Origin: CAZICM01 sp964537685
GTDB lineage: Bacteria > Myxococcota_A > Polyangia > Polyangiales > Polyangiaceae
Direction of reading: 5' to 3'
Assembly (NCBI GenBank): GCA_964537685.1
Contig: CAZICM010000011.1
Span: 62,001-126,000 of the forward strand
DNA: 64,000 bases
Part shown: positions 1 through 8,152 of the stretch, one piece after another
Layout of the letters: every line of letters starts with the position of its first letter
Position numbering within the stretch: the stretch's first letter is position 1
Translations under genes and position numbers: made by a program
The notes under the pieces: generated by a model
What the model was told of the DNA's origin: nothing
The model's database searches: none
Seen by the model: the letters and a program-made list of their open reading frames with translations, nothing else

Positions 1-1272
1 AAAGAAGGCGATGCGGGCGTGCTTCCCACGGATTCCATCGCGGTCGCCGCGGCGTGGGGCCTTGCCCGCCTGGGCGACAAAAAAACCGAACCCGTGCTTC
101 TCAAGCTTTTGAGCTCACCGGCACCCGATGTTCGAGCCCTGGCCGCGCTTGGCCTTGGCCTCTCCCGCGACCGAAAATACACGGCAGAACTCACGGCCCT
201 CGTGCGCTCTCCCGAAGCCGGCCCGATTCCCCGGGCTGCCGCTGTTCATGCCCTGGGCGAGCTTGGAGGCGCGGCGGAAATGCCTCTTCTCATGGCCGCC
301 GCCGACGGAACGGATGTGCTGTTGCGCAAGGCCGCACTGCTCGCCATGGCAAGGCTTTCAAACAAAGACGAACGCGGCTCCTTCGCCCAAGAGGCCATTG
401 CCCAGGCGGTCTTCTCCGCCGACGAATCGCTTCGGGACACCGCTGTTCTCGCGGCTGTTGCGCTCTCGAGCAAATCCTTCCGCCGCCAGCGTGAACCTCT
501 CTTTGTGCCCGACGGACCTCTGGTTCTCCGGGACGTGCTGCTCGGTCTGGAACCCGATGCCGCAAGCCTCGAAGATAGAGTGGCCGCCTTGTCCGCCCTT
601 GCGCCGGCCCTTCGAAAAGCCGCCGTCGCCGCCGTATCCACGTCACCCGAGCGCGCCCGCGTCGTCTCCGATGCCCTGCTTTCGCGCGGAGAATCTTTGG
701 GGCTTTCACCATTTATTAAAACCGATGAAATCATCGATTTGAATACAAATACCAAAGTAATGAACGCCGTTGAATCCATCGCCGCGGCGTCTGTCTCATC
801 ATTTATCGCATTGGTTCGGCATCCTGTGATTGAAGTGCGAACCCGCTCGGTCGAATTTCTGGCCACCCGGGCCGAGCCCGAAGCTCAAGCCGCTGTCATC
901 GATGCGCTCGGCGATCCCGAAGAAAGCGTTCAGCGGGCCGTGCTTTCCGCGGTGGGGCGCATAAAACACGCGCCAACCATTGCCGCTATTGCGGATGTTG
1001 TTCGTAAATCATCGAATTGGGCGCTTCGGGTCAGGGCGGCCCAAGCCTTGGGCCGTTTGGGAACGGGCACACCCTCGGAAACCATTGCCGAAACCCTTTC
1101 CTACGCGGCGAAAAACGATGCATTTGCCCTTGTCCGCGAAGCCTGCGCCCGGGCCCTCGCCTCCGTTGCGCCCGCTGCCGCCGCTCCTCTTCTCAAAGAA
1201 CTGGCCGAAAAAGACGCCGAGCCCCGGATCCGCGAGACAGCCGCCGAGCTGCTCAAAGCTTCTCAAAAATAA
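1..1272 (+). CDS. HEAT-repeat protein, 5' end outside the window
   Basis: The frame is open from base 1, so the true start lies upstream; an internal GTG at 19 is not a convincing start. The visible 423 residues are a string of alpha-helical HEAT/PBS-lyase-type repeats of about 30 residues, recognisable by recurring patterns such as VRALAALGLG, LRKAALLAMARL, VQRAVLSAVGRI and LRVRAAQALGRLG. Such repeats form curved solenoids that bind other proteins, so a scaffolding role is inferred; no catalytic motif is visible. A lipoprotein gene starts 3 bases after the stop, which suggests co-transcription and possibly an envelope-related job. The repeat assignment is firm; the function is unknown. Confidence 0.8.
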   Translation, partial: KEGDAGVLPTDSIAVAAAWGLARLGDKKTEPVLLKLLSSPAPDVRALAALGLGLSRDRKYTAELTALVRSPEAGPIPRAAAVHALGELGGAAEMPLLMAAADGTDVLLRKAALLAMARLSNKDERGSFAQEAIAQAVFSADESLRDTAVLAAVALSSKSFRRQREPLFVPDGPLVLRDVLLGLEPDAASLEDRVAALSALAPALRKAAVAAVSTSPERARVVSDALLSRGESLGLSPFIKTDEIIDLNTNTKVMNAVESIAAASVSSFIALVRHPVIEVRTRSVEFLATRAEPEAQAAVIDALGDPEESVQRAVLSAVGRIKHAPTIAAIADVVRKSSNWALRVRAAQALGRLGTGTPSETIAETLSYAAKNDAFALVREACARALASVAPAAAAPLLKELAEKDAEPRIRETAAELLKASQK

Positions 1273-1275
1273 ACC

Positions 1276-1830
1276 ATGAAAATGCTTGGAAAATTTTTGG
1301 TATTGCAATCCGCGCTCTTATCGTTCACAGCCGGATGTGATGATACCAGCCATTTCTCCAATATTCCAGGCGAATCTTATTGTGGTGCCATCACCCTGGG
1401 CTCATCCTTTCGAATGGGTTTCAGCCCCCGCGTGCAAATGCGCCTAACCCTGGACGCCTCTCTAATCGACGGACCCAATTCACCCGGCGTTTTATCCACC
1501 TATGAAGCCGCGACCGGCGATCAGCCCGAACAGCGCCTGATCGACAACGCCGAATTGCGCCTGTTTCCCGCTATGGCTCACGATCCCCTCTCGCGTCTCA
1601 CGCTCTCCGACGCTCAAATGCGCAATGCCATTTTCGCCATATCTCCCGCCGATCCCGACGCCGAATCGCTTATCGCCGTGCTCTCCCTGCGCACAGACGA
1701 TCGAATTGAAGTTCGATTGCTTCGGCCTGGAAGCCAAAATGCCGACGAAAACGCCGGGATCAACGAAAAGCGCAAACCCCTCTTTGGAATATTCACGCTA
1801 TCGAAGCGCCAGGGCACCTGTGGTTTTTAA
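1276..1830 (+). CDS. Small putative lipoprotein, unknown function
   Basis: This 184-residue protein begins with a short basic segment, a hydrophobic stretch and a lipobox-like FTAGC with Cys21, which predicts export and lipid attachment. The mature part shows no domain I recognise; it has a few Cys residues (the C-terminus ends in GTCGF) and no repeats. The ATG lies 3 bases after the HEAT-repeat gene, so the two are probably one transcript. I cannot propose a function beyond envelope localisation. Confidence 0.65.
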   Translation: MKMLGKFLVLQSALLSFTAGCDDTSHFSNIPGESYCGAITLGSSFRMGFSPRVQMRLTLDASLIDGPNSPGVLSTYEAATGDQPEQRLIDNAELRLFPAMAHDPLSRLTLSDAQMRNAIFAISPADPDAESLIAVLSLRTDDRIEVRLLRPGSQNADENAGINEKRKPLFGIFTLSKRQGTCGF

Positions 1831-1888
1831 TCGGCGCCCCTGCTTTTTTCATAGATATTCTTGAAAAACATTGGATATTCTTTTCAGC

Positions 1889-3916
1889 ATGAGCTTACGC
1901 CTTGCTTCCCTCGCGCTCGCGCTTGCGGGTGCGCTATGCCTCTCCTCCTGCTCTGGAAACGGAGCTGAATTAGAGTCCGATCCCAATGCCATTGCCATTG
2001 CGGTCGGGGCTCGAGTCACCCTAACCCTCCGCCAGCACGCTTGCGATTCGTCTCTATTAGAGGCATGCCTAACGGATCGCCCGGAGAAAATAAACAGCGT
2101 TAAGGTCGACGACACGGAATTTTTTAAGATTGGCGAGCCGGTCTTCGATTTTAACGAGATAACACTGGATGTCACGGCCCTCAGCGAGGGCAATACCTTG
2201 CTGGTTATCGAATACGAGGATTTCTTCGGTAAGACCATACGAGATGAAATTCCTCTCCTGGCCAAGAATATCACGCATGTTGCGCCCGATATCACTTGCG
2301 ATTCCGGTAAACAAGACCTTGCCCGCTATCCTATCACCACAAACAGCACAATCTTGGTTGGATTGGTTGCAATGGCCGGCGATAGGCCCTTGGCGTCCGG
2401 CGATTTAAAGCTCTTTAAGGATTTAGCAGGCTTTGAATTGCTTAATGAGCCTGGGCCGCAGGAAAAACTCTTGATCCGCACGCCCGCTCAGCCGGCGACC
2501 TATACCTGGGATTTAATAGGATCGCCCGATTTAGAGTTTGCGGTTTACAATCCAACCGAGATGGAAATCCGCCTCACCGAAGGCCCGAATCGCGTGAGGG
2601 TCGAGCGCTTCCTGGGGGATACACCGATCTGTAAACATGAAGGCCCCTCCCGGGCCTTGATCGAAGTCACGAAGGGGGCATGTTATCCGCTCGTTGGTGG
2701 GTATGCCATTGAGGGCAAATTGCCTGTGGACATGCAAGCCGGAGACTTTGATTTAAGCCTATATGGTCAAGACACCTGCGAAGTCAGCGCTGGGCTGGAT
2801 GGGGGAAAGATTCTCAGCGTCACGCTCCCTGTGGACGAGGTTCTCGAAGCGCCCCAGACCGGCACGGGCCAGCCTATTGCGGACATGCCTATCTCGGCGG
2901 GCGGCGATCCCGTTTCCCACGAAGCCTGTCCCAAGATTACCAATCTCACCAATGGTTCCTGTGAAATCATCAATGCGGCTGGATATGTGGTTATCCCCGA
3001 CGCGGATTGTTTCCTCGATTGGAGCTGGGTAAAAGATCTCTATTCGGCCGACGAAAAGGGATATGAAGAGGTGACATCCGGATCTATAGGCCAGGGCCTC
3101 TGGGCAGAGCTTCATTTAGGCGTACTCTATGAGGTTCTATTTATCGATATGGGCATTTATTCGACCAATAACCTAAAATTCTCCAGCAATCCGGCCTCGG
3201 GCATAGAGATTAAAAGCACGGGATGCATCGGGAGCGATAGGGAAGTCTTGGCGATACGCCCGACAGCCCCAGGGAATTACACCTTAAATCTCAATGCCGA
3301 TAACGTATATGAACCGGCGACTTTTTCCCTGAGCGCCGAACCCGTGACCCAAGCCATATTCACGACAGACGCCGGCGAGATAGCTCCCGTAGTGGGCACA
3401 CAGGAATGGTGGTTTGTCGGCTCGTATACCCCCGTAAAGATGAGCTATCAAGGAAGCGGAGGTAAAAAACTCTATGGAATCGGGCCTATGCTGGTGAGTA
3501 CCCAAAGCAGCGATAGCGACGCGACCCTGAGCGGATATACCATTTCAATGGGCACCAAACCGGCGGTGATTCAGCTCGGCTCGCCTGTAGCTCCCAATGT
3601 TCATTCGATTCATGTTGGAGATGCAACGGCCATTGACGGCGTAGGCGGATTAAATCCATCGCAAACGCTTAAAATCCAACAGGGCGTGCCCCTGGGCGAG
3701 TGTATCGATGCCTATCCAACCCATGGCGGCGCGCGCATATATGGAGATAGCCCGGTCGTGCCCCGCATTAGCATTTCAGGCACTTCTGTCGTTGTCGATG
3801 TCCAGTTCTTGAGCTTTCTCGACTTCTGTGTAATGGGTTATGAGCCCGGAGCCAGCACGCTTACCGTCTCCTATGGAAATGCGAGCGCCCAGAGCGTGAT
3901 CAACGCCCAGCCATAG
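1889..3916 (+). CDS. Large putative lipoprotein, unknown function
   Basis: I place the start at ATG 1889 rather than at the TTG 18 bases upstream, because it gives a clean signal peptide (MSLRLASLALALAG) ending at a lipobox LSSC with Cys21. The mature protein of about 650 residues looks rich in beta strands, is acidic and contains paired Cys residues (for example HEACPK, GSCEI, ADCFLD), as expected for a disulfide-bonded secreted protein built of Ig-like or beta-sandwich modules. No known domain is recognised. It follows the smaller lipoprotein gene by about 60 bases and could belong to the same transcript. Confidence 0.65.
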   Translation: MSLRLASLALALAGALCLSSCSGNGAELESDPNAIAIAVGARVTLTLRQHACDSSLLEACLTDRPEKINSVKVDDTEFFKIGEPVFDFNEITLDVTALSEGNTLLVIEYEDFFGKTIRDEIPLLAKNITHVAPDITCDSGKQDLARYPITTNSTILVGLVAMAGDRPLASGDLKLFKDLAGFELLNEPGPQEKLLIRTPAQPATYTWDLIGSPDLEFAVYNPTEMEIRLTEGPNRVRVERFLGDTPICKHEGPSRALIEVTKGACYPLVGGYAIEGKLPVDMQAGDFDLSLYGQDTCEVSAGLDGGKILSVTLPVDEVLEAPQTGTGQPIADMPISAGGDPVSHEACPKITNLTNGSCEIINAAGYVVIPDADCFLDWSWVKDLYSADEKGYEEVTSGSIGQGLWAELHLGVLYEVLFIDMGIYSTNNLKFSSNPASGIEIKSTGCIGSDREVLAIRPTAPGNYTLNLNADNVYEPATFSLSAEPVTQAIFTTDAGEIAPVVGTQEWWFVGSYTPVKMSYQGSGGKKLYGIGPMLVSTQSSDSDATLSGYTISMGTKPAVIQLGSPVAPNVHSIHVGDATAIDGVGGLNPSQTLKIQQGVPLGECIDAYPTHGGARIYGDSPVVPRISISGTSVVVDVQFLSFLDFCVMGYEPGASTLTVSYGNASAQSVINAQP

Positions 3917-3978
3917 TCCATCCGCGTTTATTCTCTATTGCCCGCCGTTCTTTCATGTTAAGCCCGTTCCCGCGAACC

Positions 3979-5067
3979 ATGTGGGTTTTAGGCATCGAAA
4001 CATCCTGTGATGAAACAGCGGCCGCCGTCGTGTCAGAAAAGGGCGAAGTGCGCTCGGATATCGTCCGAAGCCAAGTCGCCCTGCACGCGCGCTATGGAGG
4101 CGTCGTTCCCGAACTCGCCTCGCGCGATCATGCGAAGGCTATAGGGCCCGTCGTCGATGAGGCCCTGCGCTCCGCGAATGTAACACTTCATCAATTGGAT
4201 GGGATTGCTGTCACCAATAGGCCCGGACTTTCCGGCGCTTTATTGGTCGGGCTTCAAATGGCCAAAGGGTTGGCTTGGGGTGCGGATAAACCTTTGGTGG
4301 TGGTCGACCATTTAATCGGACATTTGCTCGCCGTTTTTTTGAAAAGACCATCAAAAACAAACGAATTGAACGAAAAACCGATTGAATTTCCATTGATTGC
4401 CCTGCTTGCCTCGGGCGGGCACACGGCCATTTATCGCGTGGGCGGCTATCGCTTTGAAGACATTTGCGAATTGGGCGCGACCCGGGACGACGCGGCGGGA
4501 GAGGCATTTGACAAAGTCGCTAAATTGCTGGGCCTGGGATATCCGGGCGGGCCGGCGGTCGATGCGCTTGCGGCCAAAGGCGATGCCGAACGCGGCCAAG
4601 AAATATGCAAATTGCCTTCGCCCATGGCTCAGCGCGATTCATTGGAATTTAGTTTTTCGGGCATTAAAACGGCGATGGCCCGATTTGTAGCGGGGCACGA
4701 GGGCAAAGGAAAAATAGAAGGACAAGATCTCGCCGATATATGCGCCGCCTTTCAGGCGACGGTTGTTCACACCATGGTTTCAAAAACGGTGAGGGCCGCG
4801 CGGCGCGAGAAAATAAGCCGGATTGTGCTTGCGGGCGGCGTCGCGGCCAACCGCGGCCTCAGGACGGAGATGGACAGGCAATGCAAGCGTCATGGAATCG
4901 AATTGCGCATTCCGCCCATGGCGAGCTGTACCGACAACGCCGCAATGATCGCCTACGCGGGCGCGCTTCGTTTGCACGCGGGCGAGCGGGATGCCTTGAG
5001 CGCATCGCCGTCCACGCAAACGGCCTTGCTCCGCGTGACACGCAAAGGCCGGGGCGCCCGCATTTAA
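3979..5067 (+). CDS. tsaD: tRNA N6-adenosine threonylcarbamoyltransferase TsaD
   Basis: TsaD transfers the threonylcarbamoyl group of TC-AMP to A37 of ANN-decoding tRNAs, with TsaB and TsaE as partners, in the cytoplasm. The family signature GIETSCDETAAAV opens the protein, the metal-binding pair falls at His111 and His115 (DHLIGH), and ASGGHTA, GGVAANRGLR and CTDNAAMIA follow. I chose ATG 3979 over ATG 3955 because it removes an odd 8-residue extension and puts the metal histidines at the numbers known for E. coli TsaD. The length of 362 residues is slightly above the usual 335-345, owing to an insert near residue 125 (SKTNELNEKP). An essential single-copy gene in most bacteria. Confidence 0.95.
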   Translation: MWVLGIETSCDETAAAVVSEKGEVRSDIVRSQVALHARYGGVVPELASRDHAKAIGPVVDEALRSANVTLHQLDGIAVTNRPGLSGALLVGLQMAKGLAWGADKPLVVVDHLIGHLLAVFLKRPSKTNELNEKPIEFPLIALLASGGHTAIYRVGGYRFEDICELGATRDDAAGEAFDKVAKLLGLGYPGGPAVDALAAKGDAERGQEICKLPSPMAQRDSLEFSFSGIKTAMARFVAGHEGKGKIEGQDLADICAAFQATVVHTMVSKTVRAARREKISRIVLAGGVAANRGLRTEMDRQCKRHGIELRIPPMASCTDNAAMIAYAGALRLHAGERDALSASPSTQTALLRVTRKGRGARI

Positions 5068-5111
5068 GTTGATCCAGAGCCGATTGAATCGGGTTAAATA
5101 CCAGCAGCGTT

Positions 5112-5549
5112 ATGAGCGAACACAAAGCCGACGAGACCCAAGCCACGGCGCCCGCGCCCGAAGAAAGTGCTTCCTCCGAGCTGGAAGAAGTCGATGGCTT
5201 ACAAGCTCCATCCGGCGCCCCCGCGGCCCTGGAAGTGCTTTCGGGCATGGCGGCGGGCGCGGCGCTGGGAGCGCTTGCGGGGCCGCCTGGCATGCTTGCG
5301 GGAGCCGTCATTGGAAGCGCGATTGGAGCCGCGGCGAGCATGGCGCTTGATGCTCAGCGCGAAGAAGAAAGCCAGCACGAAGAAGAGCTCGACGAGGCCA
5401 TCGGCGTCATCGGCGGCAATATCGGTGAAGCGTCGCCCAATCAGCCTCCCGCGAAAATAGGGGCGTTTTCAGTTGCCTCCATGGGCGCTGGAACTTCGGG
5501 CGAAGGCGAGGACACCGACGGCCCGATGCAAAACGTCGATTCGGATTAG
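5112..5549 (+). CDS. Small protein with a glycine-zipper segment
   Basis: This 145-residue protein has an acidic, Ala/Glu-rich N-terminus (1-40), a Gly/Ala-rich hydrophobic segment at about 46-79 with repeated GxxxG-like spacing (MAAGAALGALAG, GAVIGSAIGAAA), then a Glu-rich stretch and a Gly/Asp-rich tail. Glycine zippers of this kind are known from outer-membrane lipoproteins and pore-forming peptides, but there is no signal peptide here, so a membrane-inserting or multimerising role is only an inference. It starts 44 bases after tsaD, and the next open frame begins within 10 bases of its stop. Confidence 0.6.
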   Translation: MSEHKADETQATAPAPEESASSELEEVDGLQAPSGAPAALEVLSGMAAGAALGALAGPPGMLAGAVIGSAIGAAASMALDAQREEESQHEEELDEAIGVIGGNIGEASPNQPPAKIGAFSVASMGAGTSGEGEDTDGPMQNVDSD

Positions 5550-5556
5550 GCCCGCA

Positions 5557-6105
5557 TTGAATCCTTCTCAATTCGATGAGAATGGCTGGTATTCCGGTAA
5601 AATAGAGCCGCTTTTGGGCGGCGCATCTTTTACGCTGTTTTCGCCGGAAATCAGCTCGAAGGTCGACAGCGAGCGCTGGAGCGCGCAGGCCAAGTCATTT
5701 CTGCGCACGCACATCCGGATCGGGTCATTTAAACAATATCCAGCAGGGATATTTCCTATATCCGACCGGATTGATATGGACATTGGCCGGGCCGGAAGTG
5801 AGCAATACACCAGAATTGTGATCATTACTTTTCCGATTGAGAGGGCGCCCGAGCTAAAAGAGCGGGCGATATTGGGGGTCAATGCGATCGGAGGTGCTGG
5901 TTTCGATGTGCTGCTGGGCCGAGCCAAACGAATTTGGCAAATATCCGATCAAATCGAGGCCGGCGGAGATCCTCTTGCGCCGCTCGCCGGCGCGGCGCTT
6001 TTGGCGATGCTGTGGCTGGCGCCGATTGTCCCACCGGGAACGCCTACAATTTTCGGGGTAAAAGGCGCGAGAACGAGACTGGAAGCGGGAGGCTGGAGGA
6101 CCTAA
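5557..6105 (+). CDS. Hypothetical protein, start uncertain
   Basis: The open frame runs back to ATG 5473 inside the preceding gene, but the residues encoded in the overlap (Arg/Lys-rich, low complexity) look like a shadow translation. Sensible protein sequence (NPSQFDENGWYSG) begins around a TTG at 5557, giving 182 residues. It has a mixed alpha/beta composition, a conserved-looking core (FSPEISSKVDSERW, RIVIITFPIERAPELKERA) and one hydrophobic Ala/Leu segment (PLAGAALLAMLWLAPIV). I recognise no family. The pairing with the glycine-zipper gene just upstream suggests the two act together. Confidence 0.5.
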   Translation: MNPSQFDENGWYSGKIEPLLGGASFTLFSPEISSKVDSERWSAQAKSFLRTHIRIGSFKQYPAGIFPISDRIDMDIGRAGSEQYTRIVIITFPIERAPELKERAILGVNAIGGAGFDVLLGRAKRIWQISDQIEAGGDPLAPLAGAALLAMLWLAPIVPPGTPTIFGVKGARTRLEAGGWRT

Positions 6106-6113
6106 CCAAACAA

Positions 6114-7025
6114 TTAATTCCGCTCTTCAGCCGCCTTCCCCAAACCTTTGGGCGCGGCTTTATTTCCAGCGGCCAGCGCAAGCACCAACAGCGTCGCAAC
6201 ATAAGGCAAAAGCTGAATCAATTGTCCGCCCGCCGTTTGCCTCAGCGAGCCTTGAAGCACAATCTGAAGCGCTTCCAGCAATCCAAAGACCAAACAGGCC
6301 AGCGCCGCCCACGATGCCCTCCAGCCCGAAACCACCACCGCCGCAAGCGCCATAAATCCCCGGCCGTTGGACATCCCCGATTCAAATCGATGCTGATCAA
6401 ATGCCAAATGCACGCCGCCCAGCGCGCAAATAGCCCCGGATATCAGCATCGCCTGATAACGAAGCCGGCTCACGTCCAAACCCACCGAGGCCATCGCCAC
6501 TGGGTTTTCTCCGCAGCCCCTCACTCTCAATCCAAAACGTGTTTTTGAAAATACCATCGGCGTGATCACCGCCGCGAAAATCGTCAGCAGCGTTACCGGA
6601 TCGCAAAGCACGCGGGCCAGCATCGCCGCTCCCGATGTGCCCGTCGGACCAATGCGAAACCCTTCAATCGAAGGCGAATTCGATGCGCTGTCGTAGAGCC
6701 CCCTCAAGAGCAGCCTCGTCGATGAGTAGGCCAATAAATTCAATGCAATGCCGCTGATGACCGCCGAGACTTTGGCCCGTTCCACCAATACCGCGTGAAA
6801 CAGCGAAAGCAGCGCGCCCACGCATACGCCGCCCAATAATCCCAAAAACCCGCTGCCAGCCGCATGCGCGATGGCCACCGAACTAAAGGCACTCACAAGC
6901 AAAATGCCTTCCAATCCAATCTGAATGACACCCGAGCGCTCCGCCCAAATGCCCGCAACCGCCGCGCACGCATAGGGAGCCGCGATTCTAAGGGTTTCCG
7001 CCATCATGGTCAGGAGAAAATTCAT
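6114..7025 (-). CDS. ABC transporter permease, BMP/nucleoside-type importer (second permease)
   Basis: A polytopic membrane protein of 303 residues, typical of the smaller permease in the RfuC/RfuD, YufP/YufQ and NupB/NupC group of branched-chain-type ABC importers that carry nucleosides, riboflavin or simple sugars. Visible features are the N-terminal MAETLRIAAPYACAAVAG, the motif ERSGVIQIGLEGILL and the coupling region RVRGCGENPVAMASVGLDV that contacts the ATPase. Its start overlaps the stop of the upstream permease gene by 4 bases, so it is translationally coupled as the third gene of the operon. The substrate cannot be read from the sequence. Confidence 0.88.
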   Translation of the reverse strand: MNFLLTMMAETLRIAAPYACAAVAGIWAERSGVIQIGLEGILLVSAFSSVAIAHAAGSGFLGLLGGVCVGALLSLFHAVLVERAKVSAVISGIALNLLAYSSTRLLLRGLYDSASNSPSIEGFRIGPTGTSGAAMLARVLCDPVTLLTIFAAVITPMVFSKTRFGLRVRGCGENPVAMASVGLDVSRLRYQAMLISGAICALGGVHLAFDQHRFESGMSNGRGFMALAAVVVSGWRASWAALACLVFGLLEALQIVLQGSLRQTAGGQLIQLLPYVATLLVLALAAGNKAAPKGLGKAAEERN

Positions 7026-8152
7026 GACGCATCCTCCTGTGAGGCCGTTCGGCGTTCCGTGTCCTCGGACGAAGGCGCAATCGGCAGCGGCGCCGGAGGC
7101 TGTTTTATGACCGAATTGCTTATCGCTACGATCAAAATGACGACCGCGATAAGTACGCTCATTGCATCTTTAGGAACGGTTGCATTGATGGCCAATCCTG
7201 CCTGCTCCAGCGTTCCGAATAAAATGGCCGCAGAACAAATTCCCCAAGGCGTTCCCCTGCCCAAAAGCGCCACCGCAATGCCTGAAAATCCGGCGCCCGC
7301 GCCCAGCCCAAGCTCGTAATAACCCTTGTAACCCAGCACCGTTGCCAGCATCCCCAGGCCCGCAATGGCTCCCGATAAAATCCCCGCCTGCAGCATTCGC
7401 TTTTTAATGGGAATGCCTTCCGATAGGCATGCCTGCGCATTCATTCCAATCCAGCGCATTTCGCGTCCCGTCCTGGTCCGTGAAAGCCCAAAGTCCGCCA
7501 AAAAGACCGTGAGAACCGCAATAAAAAACGCAATGCTCGCCGCGCTCCCCGATAGCGTTGGAAATATCCGGTCCAGCCTGAGCAGCGCCGCGCCCTTCAC
7601 CACATCGGCCGTCCTCAGCGCCAGCGCTCCCAAAATCGCTACCAATACCCAAGGAATGATGATATCGACGATGCGATTCATCATAATAAAACTGATAATT
7701 TCGTGGACGCCGAGCTTGGTCTTTAACCAGGTGGGCAAGGCCGCAATCAGCGCGCCCGCCGTCATTGCCGCCGCCGCCGAACCCAAAAGCGCGATAGGCA
7801 TCGGCGTATTTGCAGGGAGTTTCGCGGCAACAATAGCGCCGACCAGGCTGGCCGCCGCCAATTGGCCATCGGCTCCAATGTTGAAAAGCCCAACCCGGAA
7901 AGCCACTTCAAAGGCCAGCGCGGTGAACATCAGCGGCGTGGCTTTAAACAATACCTGTCCAATTCCATAGGGTGTTCCCCATGTTCCTTCAAATACCCTC
8001 GATAAGGTGCTCAAAGGAGCCTGGCCAAATCCAAACGAAATGAGATTCAATACAATAATAATTCCAGCCAGGGAAAGGGCCGTGGGCAGGGAAGCCCTTA
8101 GGGCATTCGGTGAAATCGATGCGTAACGGGCGTAACGGGATGGAGAACTCAT
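7022..8152 (-). CDS. ABC transporter permease, BMP/nucleoside-type importer (first permease)
   Basis: This 376-residue membrane protein is the longer permease partner of the same importer. It has the characteristic FKATPLMFTALAFEVAFRVGLFNIGADGQL segment seen in YufP/NupB-like proteins (read here in overlapping parts) and the coupling-helix motif GLSRTRTGREMRWIGMN. The C-terminus carries an extra polar tail (about 345-376, Pro/Ser/Glu-rich). It overlaps the ATPase gene by 4 bases (ATGA) and the second permease gene by another 4, a tight operon. It would pair with the second permease as a heterodimeric channel in the inner membrane. Confidence 0.88.
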   Translation of the reverse strand: MSSPSRYARYASISPNALRASLPTALSLAGIIIVLNLISFGFGQAPLSTLSRVFEGTWGTPYGIGQVLFKATPLMFTALAFEVAFRVGLFNIGADGQLAAASLVGAIVAAKLPANTPMPIALLGSAAAAMTAGALIAALPTWLKTKLGVHEIISFIMMNRIVDIIIPWVLVAILGALALRTADVVKGAALLRLDRIFPTLSGSAASIAFFIAVLTVFLADFGLSRTRTGREMRWIGMNAQACLSEGIPIKKRMLQAGILSGAIAGLGMLATVLGYKGYYELGLGAGAGFSGIAVALLGRGTPWGICSAAILFGTLEQAGLAINATVPKDAMSVLIAVVILIVAISNSVIKQPPAPLPIAPSSEDTERRTASQEDAS

